From Microthyrium microscopicum (lineage: Eukaryota > Ascomycota > Dothideomycetes > Microthyriales > Microthyriaceae): DNA of 64,000 nucleotides. The translations under genes were made by a program, and so were the position numbers. The stretch is taken from NCBI GenBank assembly GCA_010405405.1, contig MU004236.1, positions 1,866,070 through 1,930,069 of the forward strand. Reading direction: 5' to 3'. This document shows positions 32,513-43,714 of the stretch, one piece after another (position 1 is the stretch's first letter; each line of letters starts with the position of its first letter). Under the pieces are notes generated by a model, which saw only the letters and a list, made by a program, of their open reading frames with translations, made no database searches and was not told the DNA's origin.

Positions 32513-35461
32513 CAGATCCAGATATACTAACCCAAATAGGAAATAAATATAAATTATTAAGTATTATTTCATAGGTTAAACCAAAAACTAGTGCAAAATA
32601 TCAAAGTTTTTACTATAGATAAAGCCTACGAGATTAGTTTAGTAGATTAACTCCTATGATAGCAATTTTATACCTAAAATATGCCTCTAAAGAGATCTAT
32701 CTCTTCTGTATCCTATTACTATTTTTATATCCTCTTACATCTATTCTATATCCTATCTTAAAGCTATTTTTAGTAGTATTAGTAGTTATTATATAGAGGG
32801 TCCTAGTAGTCTAAAGGAAGGTTATTTAGTAGGTCTTCCTTACTTCTTTTATAGAAGTATTAATATTATAGTATCTTCTTCTTCTTATTATTCTTTATAT
32901 AGTCTTTCTTACTTCTATATAAAAGGAACTAGTATAATAGTAGTTAAAGTTATAGTAGTGCTATCTTATAAAGTTATCTTAGTAGTAGTAGTAGATGTTA
33001 GCAGAGGAATTAAAGCTAAAGCTACTCTAGAAGTAGCTAACTATTGCTCTAATCTTATAATCTAAGCCTATAGTTTAGCGTTCTTATTATCTACGATTTT
33101 AGTAGTTAGCTTCATAGATCGTTAAGGGCAAGCTTACTATAGATTAGCTGTAGGATTAGCTATAAGACTAGTAAGATCTACAATATCTGCCTCTATAGCT
33201 ATAATATTAACTTGACGTTACTTAGCGAGTAATTCTTCTTCTAAAATTAACTAATTATCCTATTTACCGTTAGCTACTTTAGCTATAGCTATAGTATCTA
33301 CTACTATAGTAGTTCTTCTAATAGGAAGTTTATATAAAGATAGAATTTAACCTATTAAAGCTTATAGACGTTAAGCCTATAATGCTAAAGAATATTTGCT
33401 AATAAATACCTATATTAGCGGTAGAATTTATAGAGAAGAAGTAGAAGCTTATTCTTTAAGTCTAATAATATATAGTAGTAGAGGAATATTACTAACTCTA
33501 AACTTAATTTAATTGTAGTACTAGTACGTATTAATATTAGTCTTTTAAAGCTACTATTTATTATTATAGAAGAGATATTCTTTAATTATATAGCTATAGG
33601 GTAATCTATAAATAGAATTAAAGTATTTAATATATTTTATTAGTAGTTCTTTACTTATAACCTCTCTTTTCTATTTATAATATTACTTTATAACCTCTTT
33701 TAAGACGTAAGTACTAATATAATAGTAGAATAAGGAAAGAAGAATAGGAAGATTCTTTTGCTTTAAAAGTACTAGATTCTTATTAAAATCCTTACTAACT
33801 TTAAGAATTAGACGCTTAATTTGCTCCTTAATAGCTTTAAGGATAATATTAACTATATAAAGTATATCTCCTATAGAATAGATTTATAACTTTAAAATAT
33901 AATAAAGACCCTCTAATAGTAATATTGTAGTACACTCGTAATGCTTAAATTTAAATAAGAATGTAAGGCATAATTAATCTTTAAATGGTATCTAGGTATT
34001 ATCTAAATATTTAATAAATCTATAACCCTAAGGATTATTAAATTGCTATTTTAAGGCGTTCTATACTTTATCTAGCTAAGTCTCTATTAGGGCGTCTATA
34101 ACTTATAAATTTATTAGTAAAATAACTATCTAAAAGAGGAAGATCTAGCTTACCTCTAGCTATATGTTATATACCTTATCTTATTTTTAATATATAGTAG
34201 ATTTAGCTATACGATTAAAAGCGTTAGTAATATTAAAGATATTATAAATATACTCTCTAACGTTCTCCTTATAGTAGTATTAATAGATTATTTAATAAGA
34301 AGGAATATAATCTTAAAGCGTATTCTTTAGCACTTTATAAGAATTAGTAAGAATAATATTTAGAAGCTTTATTATAGAACTAGGGCCTTAAATAACCTAA
34401 TTAAAAGCTTTAAGGGCCTACTAATATTCTTCTTCTAATTTCCTTGTTATAAAATAGAAGCTAACTAAGAAGTACTTATAAATAGCTATTCTTATACTAA
34501 TATAGAGTAGTAATATCTTATACTAATTAGTCTTATATATTAAATTAAAGAGTAAGATATTAGGATAAGCGTAATAGAGAGCAATCTACGCCTTTATAGT
34601 AATAAATAGGCTTCTTAAATAGCAATTATTAAGGCGTATTTTAAAAATAAACTCTTTATATTATTCTAATTTATTAAGAAGTATTTCTAAGAACGTATAG
34701 CTCCTTATTTACTCTAATCTTATAGTTTAGTAAGAGTTATAAATATTAGATATCTTAAGCTTTATTCTAGAGTATAAATTCTAAAGTTTAGTAAGAATCT
34801 CTTGCGAGTTAGTATAAGTTTTATATAACTCCTTAATTTTAGTATAAATATTAAAAAGTAGTATATCTTAGCGTTAAATAGAAGGAATAGAAGTAGGAAC
34901 TAAGGAAAGGTATAAATAGGAATCGCTATTAATAATAATCTTCTATAATAGCTCTCCTAGTAGAGTAGGATTATTAGTAAAGTATATATCTTAAAGATAT
35001 AGTTTAAAGTAATAACTATTCTTTCATAATTTAGCTTAATGAATGCTAATTAATTTAGAGATATAGATACTATATTTTAAGTATTTTAGATAAATATTTT
35101 AATAGTTAGTATTAGTACTAGCTAAGAGCAACTTTCTAGAGATTTAAAGTCTATAACTATACTCTTTCTTATATTTTTTATATATATTAATAGTATCTTG
35201 CTATATCTCGTATAGGATGTTTGTTAGTAGATCTTTAATAGAATCGTAATCGTTTATAGTAGTAGTAGTAGTTAAAAATTAGAGTAGTAGTAGTTAAAGA
35301 CTTAGAAGAAATTTAAGATATTATGGTAAAGAGGTGAAGTTAGATAATTTATACTAGTAAGTTATTTTAGTAAAATAATATTAATTTTAGGTTAAGATCT
35401 AGGGCTATGGCCCTAAGGCTAGCTATATTAGGTTAGTAGTAGGGTATCATATTTAGATCTA

Positions 35462-35534
35462 TTAGCGCTATGGATATTTAGTAAAAGGGCCTGTAGATAT
35501 TTAGTAAAAGGGCTGTGGATATTTAGTGGTTACC
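35462..35534. repeat. Right terminal inverted repeat of the MULE
   Basis: Complement of 32440-32512 with three differences. Two changes in this copy are CpA to TpA when read in the inward orientation, consistent with RIP after insertion. Confidence 0.9.
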
Positions 35535-35543
35535 ATTGAAGAT
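35535..35543. repeat. Target-site duplication, right copy
   Basis: ATTGAAGAT immediately outside the right terminal repeat, identical to the left copy. Confidence 0.88.
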
Positions 35544-36208
35544 ATAGAATTTGTGATGACAACAATTAGTGCGATTCGAAAATCAGGACAGAAAGCTCGG
35601 GCTCGAGCGCCGTCCTCCGTTCCTCGTCTCTTACGTCAACTTAGCGATGGTTTTCTGAGAGTAAGCTTTAATCGTGATAAGCTCTATGTGCAACTGATGG
35701 GGCCGATTGTCCCTTAGTAGAATGTTAGCAATGGAGAGATGAGATGAAGTAGAGAAAGCAATGTCTTGGCGGACGAAACAACTGTCTGTGCTTTTTGAAG
35801 TCAACTCCAACTTCGCGACGTGCCAAGCGCTGACAACACCAGTCCTTCGCTGCATTGGCTTGATACGAAATGATTAAGAACAATAGTAGACAACTGCACA
35901 AGATGTCAATAGCTATCGCGAGGACTGAGGATACGCGCGACTGAAGAGTCTCGAGCCTCGAGGTTTACCAGCTTCTCGCCAACAGGCTAGACTTGAGTAG
36001 TATCGAGTATCGACGATTTGACGTTGTCCATCAAGCTAGAACCCGGTCACAGTCAAGCCTTTGAGAGTTTCGTTTCAACCTTTCTTCCTACAAAACTTAG
36101 GACCAACTATTTGGCTCTAGGGAGGGCTCTGCGTTCATTGACACGATTTGTGCTCCGCTTGGTCAGACTCGAACGTCCTACCATAGCTTATCAGGAGCTG
36201 CAGTCAAT
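35544..36208. other. Intergenic, promoter of the CYP52-like gene
   Basis: About 665 bp between the transposon and the P450 start, with no supported gene. The transposon insertion lies just upstream and may have displaced regulatory sequence; this cannot be judged from one genome. Confidence 0.45.
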
Positions 36209-38686
36209 ATGCTTACTCCCTACCTTGCTATTACGGTGCTTCTTTGCATAGCAGCCTTCTTATTCCGTAGGTTGTCCCTGAGACAACAGGTCGCTCAAGT
36301 AAGCACAGCACTCAAGTGAAGACATTGCAAAACTCACTCGGCAATTATAGGACGATAAAGTTATTGGCAACAAGCATGGATGTCTTCCTCCTCCAGTCTT
36401 CAAGAATCAATGGCCGCTTGGTGTCGACCGCCTGGAGCAGCTCTTTCGAGCGAATGCGGAATCTAGATTGATGGAACACTTTCTAGGCAACTTTCGACAA
36501 ATGGGGAGCACCTTTATGACATTATTTCTCGGCAATGCTGGATATGCTACGATGGAGCCAGCGAATCTGGAAGCTTTACTTTCTACAAACTTCAATGGTA
36601 TTTTTAATGAAACTTACATGCTCTAACATTTGGCGGACTAACTTCTGCTAGATTATAGTATGGGGTAGGTTCATTTTTCAATTTGTCTCACGGGGCTGCT
36701 GGGGTGGTTCCTCCATGATTTTATGATTCAAATCATAATACTTCTTCAAGAAAAGCGTGCTTCATGTTCGCCGACCGCAAGAGAAGTCCAGATCCTTCAT
36801 CGCAAACGACGCACTCAATGAGCAGGCTAATGATTGACATCGTGATTGACGGAGACATCACCCGAATGCAATCCCCTGACGCTGGGGCGACGGGAAATCT
36901 TGCGTTACCACGCATCGAGCAAAGCTTGCTAACATTTCGTTCCGCAGACCAAGACGCGAAGTGTTCTTTCCCATGTTTGGTGATGGGATCTTTACCCAAG
37001 ATGGACAAGCATGGAAGGACTCCCGGCAAATTTTGCGTCCTCAGTTCATGCACAGACAATACGAAGATCTGTCTATATTTAAAGAGTCGGTAGATGATTT
37101 AATAGAGGCTATCGACAAAAACCTTGATAGCGAAGGAGTTGTAGATCTTCAACCACTATTCTTTGGGTTTACATTGGTAAGTGACTTCCTAGCAACAAAA
37201 CCACGACTGGGTCAGAAATTTCTGCCTTGTATGTTGATAGAACGTCGGCATCTACAGAAATGCAACCTACAAGGGCCTTGTTTCTTGAAATTGATACATA
37301 CTGACAACTGTTAGGACACGACGACTGCCTTTCTCTTTGGAGAATCTGTGCGTAGCTTGAAAGCTTCCACATCAACAGGAGATCAAACCTTTGCAGAAGC
37401 ATTTAATATTGCGCAAGACTATATCGCAAAGCGCATGCGACTGGTGGATTTGTACTGGCTCATCGGAGGAAAGAAATTTAGGAAAGCCTGTCGCACAGTT
37501 CATGAGTTTGCCGACAGTATCATCGACCGAAACCTTTCCCGAGACCGTACTGCTGGAGATCAAAAGCAATTCGTGTTCCTTGACTCGCTCGCCGAACACG
37601 TCTCCGATAGAATTGCCATCAGAGGACAGATTATCAACATTCTCATTGCCGGTCGGGACACCACCGCCTGCCTGCTATCTTGGACATTGTGAGTGTCCGA
37701 GAATGGAATTACTATAGTATGGAGTATTGCTGACTATTATTGGTAGCTTCTTACTGGTTCGACATCGAGAAGTACTACAGAAATTAAGAGCAGAAATCAA
37801 GCGGTATCTCGTGCATGACTCATATACGAGGAAAGATCTTCTTGACATTAGATACCTGCAAAATGTTCTGAAAGAAAGTAAGCTATGAACTCGATTACCT
37901 AAGCTTTAAACACTTTTGCTCACGTAGTCTATCAAAGCTCTACGACTTTACCCATCTGTTCCTGTCAATACCCGCTCTGCAGTGAGGACGACTATTCTTC
38001 CAACCGGTATGTACAGAATACTGCGCACATCGATGCGTTGCAATAACACTTATCAGGTGGCGGCCCCGATGGTACTCAGCCAGTTCTCATTCCAAAAAGC
38101 ACCGGAGTTGCTTTCAGCGTGTACGCCATGCATCGCAGACCAGATTTGTATGGTATGGATGCAGAGTTATTTCGACCCGAGCGATGGGATGAACCCTTAC
38201 CTATGGACTACGATTCAATCAATGCTAAATGGGGGTACCTACCTTTCAATGGAGGCCCAAGAGTTTGCCTTGGCAGTCGGTATCCTTACCAGATTTTGTG
38301 TCAATAAACTGACGGATCGTAGTGGACTTTGCCCTGACAGAAGCATCGTATGCTGTGGCTCGTATTCTTCAAGAGTTCCCTAGGTTAGGACTGCCACCCA
38401 ACGAAAAAGTCGATATAGTGGTAAGTAATTGCAGTCTTACTTTGCTTAGCAAGCCTGTGGAGTAGTCACTAACCTGTATCGACCTGGACTGGTCCAAAAT
38501 TGGGAATTACCTATTCTTGATTTCGTTCATCCTGCTAATTCAGAAAAATATGACACTGCTCCACAAAGCTTGAACTGTCTGGCTAACAATTTGTAGGGAG
38601 TAGAGAAACAGACCATGACTCTTGTAGTCTCGATAACCGATGGCTGCAAAGTACAGATGACAAATTATGAAGCCAAGCACCGATAA
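36209..38686 (+). CDS. Cytochrome P450, CYP52-like (alkane/fatty-acid omega-hydroxylase type)
   Basis: Ten exons: 36209-36298, 36351-36597, 36652-36664, 36948-37176, 37315-37688, 37747-37877, 37938-38006, 38057-38275, 38323-38420 and 38597-38686, giving an intact 519-residue protein. It has an N-terminal membrane anchor, then REVFFPMFGDGIFTQDG, typical of CYP52-clan enzymes, an I-helix AGRDTTA, K-helix ETLR, PERW in FRPERW and haem loop PFNGGPRVCLG with Cys about 455. Enzymes of this clan hydroxylate terminal carbons of alkanes and fatty acids at the ER. Oddities are a 13-nt third exon, needed to hold the frame, a 283-bp third intron and a GTCGGT donor at 38276. Despite its fragmented look every splice keeps frame, so it is not a pseudogene. 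The close subfamily is uncertain. Confidence 0.85.
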
Positions 38687-40180
38687 TATCTTGTTTCTTG
38701 ATCGATGTTCTCGAGAAAAGGATCAAAATGCTCAGCAGAAGTAATGGACTACAAAGCTGCCAATCTCTCTCGCGGCTAGTGCTCTTGACTCACAAACGAC
38801 TCTGGCCTAGTCTATTAATTTCACAGCTTCCTATTTTTTCTTTTTGCTCTGCATTTGTTAGGTCAAGCAATGTATTCGTGTAACGGGAGCCGGCATCAAC
38901 GCAGCTATACCAAGAAGACACAAGGCATATAGGAAGATTCAGACTTTGTGGCACGAATTTGATGCCCAAGAAGATCAGCGCTCTCGATTATGTACAGATA
39001 CAATGCCACTGAGGCATCATCCTCAGAGCAGTCTCTGATATGGCCCGGATCTAAGTCCAGCTGCTCCCCGATGAAGCATATCAGTAAGTTCGGTTTCAAT
39101 AGCACACAATGTCTGTAACATTTCTCCAAGACTCCCACTCGTCTTCTAGAGCTGCCAGCTACTCTCCGGCTAAGTGTATCTGTCTGGATAATGTGACAGC
39201 AGCTACTGCTCTTGAAGCAACCATCGCCAAATCCGTTCCAAGTCTACTATAGTGACCATCGACGGAAATAGTGGAGCATACTTAGGTAAATACAATACTA
39301 AATGACAAGGCTCAGACTTGTTTCCTTGTAGCGCCAGTGACGTTTGTTTGTGACCACATGAATGTCTTCAATGTCTACTGACAGATTGCTTAGAACATGT
39401 CTTCGACTTTTTCTAGATTTGATTGTGTATCCAAAGATTGTTTTGTCTTTCGTATCAGTAATGCAAAATACCAGGTATATATTCAAAAGTTGGGAAATTC
39501 CATATAATACACCACCTCACAGTGTCTCTCGGTGTGTTCTAGGGACCTATCATTTTCAATACGTACTCCGAGACTGGGGCTATCGCCGCAGTGTCTTCAC
39601 AGGACAGGCCTGGTCAGCCTAGCCGGCAACTACCATAACTTTTAGCCTCTTTGGGACAGATAGTTGTGTTAAACTCGCGGGTCATACCAAATGTGATGTT
39701 GACTTTTTGTTTTTATTGTTGTAGAAATACTGGAATTCGTCATGAAAGCTAGAAGAAATTTTACCCTACATTGATCGTTGTTGACGTCGGTAAATCGCCA
39801 TGTACAACCCGACTTTATAGCCAAGCATTTTCGAAAGAGCCGCACTAGGCCAGTTTGGGACACATATATTGCCTAGAACGGAAGGAAGACGCTAGGGATG
39901 CTTGCCCCACCAGCTTGGATGGACATCGCTCAAAATTGCGCACCAGTTAAGAGTCACCCAACCAGTTGCCACAAGCGAAGAATCTCATCTTTCCAACATA
40001 GAACTCCACGAAGCCCAGTTCACTCGCATTCATCGCCGCGCCAGCCAAAGAGTCAAAGTTCCTTCACTGTCCAATACGGAGTACCCCGCTTGGACTTGCG
40101 CTCCACTACCTGAATATCGCAAACCCAATACACTATCACCCACATCCTGAACATAAGCGTAACGTCTTACAACCGCCATC
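38687..40180. other. Intergenic, upstream of eIF2 alpha
   Basis: About 1.5 kb without a supported gene. Short open frames occur on both strands but none has a domain signal; those at 39898-40150 lie in the likely 5' leader of the eIF2 alpha gene. No repeats seen. Confidence 0.45.
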
Positions 40181-41234
40181 ATGTCGTTAACGAACTGTCG
40201 GTTCTACGAGGAGAAATATCCTGAGCTGGAGAGCTTTGTGATGGTCAAAGTCCAGCAGGTACGCATGACACGGCTCGCGCATGGCCAGCAATGACGAATT
40301 AATATTGGAACGATGGCTAACAAACAATAGATTGCCGAGATGGGTGCCTACGTCAAGCTACTCGAATACGACAACATCGACGGCATGATTCTGCTAAGCG
40401 AACTGTCGCGGCGTCGTATAAGATCTATCCAGAAACTCATCCGAGTTGGACGAGACGAAGTAGTGGTAGTTCTCAGAGTCGACAAGGAAAAGGGTGCATA
40501 CTTCAGAAGTCATGCCCAAACATCTTACTGACTTTGTCACAGGCTATATTGATCTCTCGAAGCGTAGAGTGTCCGCCGAGGACATTGTTCGATGCGAAGA
40601 GCGTTACAACAAGTCCAAAATGGTCCACTCAATAATGCGACACGTCGCAGAGCGGACCAACCTACCACTTGAGGAGCTCAACCAGGCCATTGCCTGGCCA
40701 CTCAATAAGAAGTTTGGCCACAGCATAGATGCTTTCAAGCTCTCTATAACCAACCCCGAAGTCTGGAACGATGTCACCTTTCCCTCAGACGCAGTCAAGC
40801 AAGAGCTTCAGTCCTACATCGGCAAGCGATTGACACCACAGCCCACCAAAGTCCGATCGGATGTTGAGGTCACCTGTTTCGGATACGAAGGTATCGATGC
40901 CATCAAAGCTGCTCTACGGAAAGCCGAGGAAAAGAATACCAAGGACAACATAGTCAAGGTCAAGCTTGTCAGTCCGCCACTCTATGTCCTGACTAGCCAA
41001 TGTCTGGACAAAAATCAAGGCATTGCAGTATTGGAGGAGGCGATCAAAGATGTTGAAGCATCCATTACGAAAGCTAATGGTCGCTTGGTGGTCAAGATGG
41101 CCCCGAAGGCAGTCACAGAGAGTGACGATGCTGAACTGCAGGCCCTCATGGCGAAACGTGAGAAGGAAGCTGAGCTCATCGATGGTGATGATGATGAGAG
41201 TGAGAGCGACGAGAATCCTATCCGCGAGGTTTAA
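40181..41234 (+). CDS. sui2: Translation initiation factor eIF2 subunit alpha
   Basis: Regulatory subunit of eIF2, which carries initiator Met-tRNA to the 40S ribosome. Exons 40181-40258, 40331-40493 and 40543-41234 (introns 72 and 49 bp) give 310 residues. The N-terminal S1/OB fold holds [14 protein letters not shown], where the Ser in SELS (Ser 52 counting Met, Ser 51 in mature numbering) is the site phosphorylated by Gcn2-type kinases in stress. [10 protein letters not shown] follows the second splice. The helical domain and the C-terminal alpha/beta domain ([19 protein letters not shown]) are complete, and the protein ends in an acidic tail ([12 protein letters not shown]). The family is certain. 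It is a housekeeping gene with neighbours of unrelated function. Confidence 0.97.
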
Positions 41235-42069
41235 CAGAACAACTCGACAACTGAAATCGTCATTACTAGATATTTCAGGCGAGATGATGGAAAAGTTGGA
41301 CATAGGCTGCATTATTACCAAGGGCTACATTAAGCTTGAAGCTATACCGTGAGTTCAAAGCTTACGGATGCATCATTTACGGTGTTCTAGTGCTTTTCTG
41401 TCATTAAGAAAACGATAAGGATCAATTCAATTATCAATAGCATTTTTATGCAAATTCCCTGTTCGCTCTTCACTTCCATCTTCAGTTGTCACTCAAACAC
41501 TCCCCATATATGGATAAGTTCGCCTTGAGGGACGCGGATAAGACAGTCGCTCAGGCCCATCGGATATACAGTCTACAGTCTATGGAACATGCTAAGATGG
41601 GTTAAGAATTCGAAAGTCACCACAGCATCATACCAGTTGGCAGCCGGGTGTAAGAGTGGTGCGACTCTATTCTTGTTCTTCCAGTCAATGCCGGCTTCAC
41701 TTGTCTTGAGCTGTAGCTCGAATAGGTATAATGTCGCGCTCGCTTTAAGCCTTGAATCTTATGACAGTGCCTCCGTTCTAAGTCTTTTCTTAGTAACAAA
41801 TCTTTGACTGGGATTCCAACCGACGTGCGGGTTGATGTCTCCTAGCGAGCTAGTGCTGACTTCAAAATCTAATCTCCTGCATCTAACCATGTTATAAGTG
41901 TGGTTGTGTCAGCACGGATCGTCTGGCTCTGCAACGGAATGAAGTAACCCGAAAAATTGCTCGCATGCTGTTAGCTAAATGAAAGTTATATCTCTTCCGT
42001 TTGAGACTTTCAACCCCAACTTCACAATCTTGTCCCATCATTTTTCCCCATTTCCTTGGTTCCAGAGAG
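41235..42069. other. Intergenic
   Basis: About 830 bp between two plus-strand genes; no supported gene or repeat. It holds the eIF2 alpha 3' end and the promoter of the glycosyltransferase. Confidence 0.45.
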
Positions 42070-43269
42070 ATGACGTCTCCAAAATTCCAGATTCCGGACG
42101 AATTTAAGTCACAGCTAACTTACACCGAGCCCCAAGACCCTCGAACGGAGCATGAGATCCTCGCTAGTATCTCCACATATCAGCGTATGACATCCGAGAA
42201 GAATATTTGGTGTTTCTGGAATTCTGGTCTCTCAAATATCCCTGCATGGTGCAGACGAAACATCGTAGACTGGGCGCGCATCAACGGCCCATCATGGACG
42301 ATTCGAGTCCTCGATACTGTTCCAGACTCTCCCAATCACATCTTCAAATATCTGCCCAAGGAAATCCTTCCAGAAGCAATGGTCAAGGGGACGATGAATG
42401 GCCCATACGTAGGACCACACAGCTCAGACTTCCTCCGCGGAGCAACACTCTACCAATACGGTGGTGTGTACATGGACGTTGGGATCATCCTCATCCGCCA
42501 GCTGGATCGCATGGGATGGGATCAGCTCGAAGATCCGACAAATCCACGACAAATCATAGTACCACAGATGTACGGCACTACGATCTCTAATTCGTGGGTG
42601 GCCAGTCGAAAGGGTGATCCGTTTATAAAGCGCTGGCATGACCTCTTCGTCTACTTGTGGAAGGACAAGACAAACTACGAAGGATTGATCACCCATCCAC
42701 TTCTGACGTTTGCGCAAACCATGGACTTTAGCGAGTCACAGAAGAAAGGTTATGCTTGGGAGTTCATCGTCGGACCTGTCACCGTCTTCGAGTACATCTC
42801 ACAAGTCCTCGCCTGGATGCGACTGTGCTCTCTAGAAGACGCTGGGGATGGTTTCAGTGGTGCGGAATACCAACGTGATCATATACTCTGGTATGATACG
42901 CTACCAGAGAATTGGAGCGCGGAGACTGTAGTCGGATACACAGGTCAAGCGTTATTCGATGCATTGAGCACAAGAACTGATATAGATCCTGATACGGAAG
43001 AATACAAAACGGCTTACAAGCTTGTATGGCGTATGCTGACGACAGCAAGCATGCAAAAAATTACACATGGGAAGAATCTTACGAAAACGCCGGCGCTGGG
43101 CCTACTGTGGGATGAGAAGGAAAATGAAGGGAAGGATAATGCGCCAGGCACGTTTGCGGAGCTACTTCGTCTTGGGAGTCGATACTCGTTCCAGAAAAGA
43201 CAGAGTATTGCGTTTGTGAAGACGGAAAAGCCGGCAGTGACTATGAAAAAGGGGTTGTTGGAGCCTTGA
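42070..43269 (+). CDS. Capsule-type / GT32-like glycosyltransferase
   Basis: Single-exon gene of 399 residues. I use the ATG at 42070, the first Met in the open frame. The fold signals are NIWCFWNSGLSNIPAWC at the start of a nucleotide-sugar domain, SSDFLRGATLYQYGGVYMDVG around residues 118-138, and an SNSWVASRKGDPFIKRWHDLF block. This pattern fits capsular polysaccharide synthesis/OCH1-like sugar transferases. The usual DxD metal motif reads MDVG here, so the second acidic residue is replaced at its usual place, as in part of the family. No signal peptide or clear N-terminal anchor is seen, which is unusual for a Golgi enzyme and suggests a cytosolic location. Donor and acceptor are unknown. 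Confidence 0.8.
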   Translation: MTSPKFQIPDEFKSQLTYTEPQDPRTEHEILASISTYQRMTSEKNIWCFWNSGLSNIPAWCRRNIVDWARINGPSWTIRVLDTVPDSPNHIFKYLPKEILPEAMVKGTMNGPYVGPHSSDFLRGATLYQYGGVYMDVGIILIRQLDRMGWDQLEDPTNPRQIIVPQMYGTTISNSWVASRKGDPFIKRWHDLFVYLWKDKTNYEGLITHPLLTFAQTMDFSESQKKGYAWEFIVGPVTVFEYISQVLAWMRLCSLEDAGDGFSGAEYQRDHILWYDTLPENWSAETVVGYTGQALFDALSTRTDIDPDTEEYKTAYKLVWRMLTTASMQKITHGKNLTKTPALGLLWDEKENEGKDNAPGTFAELLRLGSRYSFQKRQSIAFVKTEKPAVTMKKGLLEP

Positions 43270-43714
43270 TTTGGAATGAGTGGTACCACGCTTGTCTCTT
43301 GTTGCGGACGTCATCTGCTGAGATACATAGGAGTAATATAGAATTCGAAGGTCTATAGAGAGTTCAGTGTGCTTTTGAATGGACCTGCTTTCATGTTAAT
43401 GCGTTACAACAAATCCGATGTGCTTCTTGGCGAGTGGTGATAGCGAATTTGGTGTTGCATTGACATTGGCGAGACAGGGGTTGTGCCAAGACTTGCACCA
43501 AAACTGCAATGACGTTGATCTCTATTTCTCGTACTAACCATTCTAGGCCTGGTTCCTTCTCTCTGTATGAACGTGTCTGGTGATTGCCTCTACTACTAGA
43601 CGAGCCCTCAGCCGTTGATTTCTATCTGCTTCTTAATATGTTATTTTTCATGGCATAATTTGCCTTTGAATTTCTCTATCTTGTTTGTTGTTTATATGCA
43701 GAAGTATCCCAGTA
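43270..43714. other. Intergenic
   Basis: About 445 bp without a gene between two plus-strand genes. No motif or repeat supported. Confidence 0.45.

Larger units (their letters stand above)
32440..35534. mobile_element. Mutator-like (MULE) DNA transposon, RIP-worn
   Basis: A 3,095-bp element with 73-bp terminal inverted repeats and a perfect 9-bp target-site duplication, ATTGAAGAT, at 32431-32439 and 35535-35543. A 9-bp duplication is the usual Mutator-superfamily signature. The ends begin GGTAACCACTAAATATCCAC, and each end holds three spaced copies of ACTAAATATCCACAG, a likely transposase-binding array. The body is extremely AT-rich with TA-dense text and no open frame of 60 codons, so no transposase can be read. 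The three differences between the two ends are all C/T, two of them CpA to TpA, the mark of RIP. It is either a decayed autonomous copy or a non-autonomous one. It sits in a gap between two P450 genes. Confidence 0.85.

Noticed and set aside
32440-35534. An LTR retrotransposon
   Set aside because: The ends are inverted rather than direct repeats and the target duplication is 9 bp, which fits a DNA transposon of the Mutator type.
36209-38686. Reading the CYP52-like locus as a pseudogene because of its many broken frames
   Set aside because: A ten-exon model with good splice sites gives one intact 519-residue protein with all P450 motifs.
17791-38686. A secondary-metabolite gene cluster, suggested by two P450s and two MFS pumps
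   Set aside because: No backbone synthase is present and the genes are spread over 20 kb with unrelated neighbours and a transposon between the P450s.
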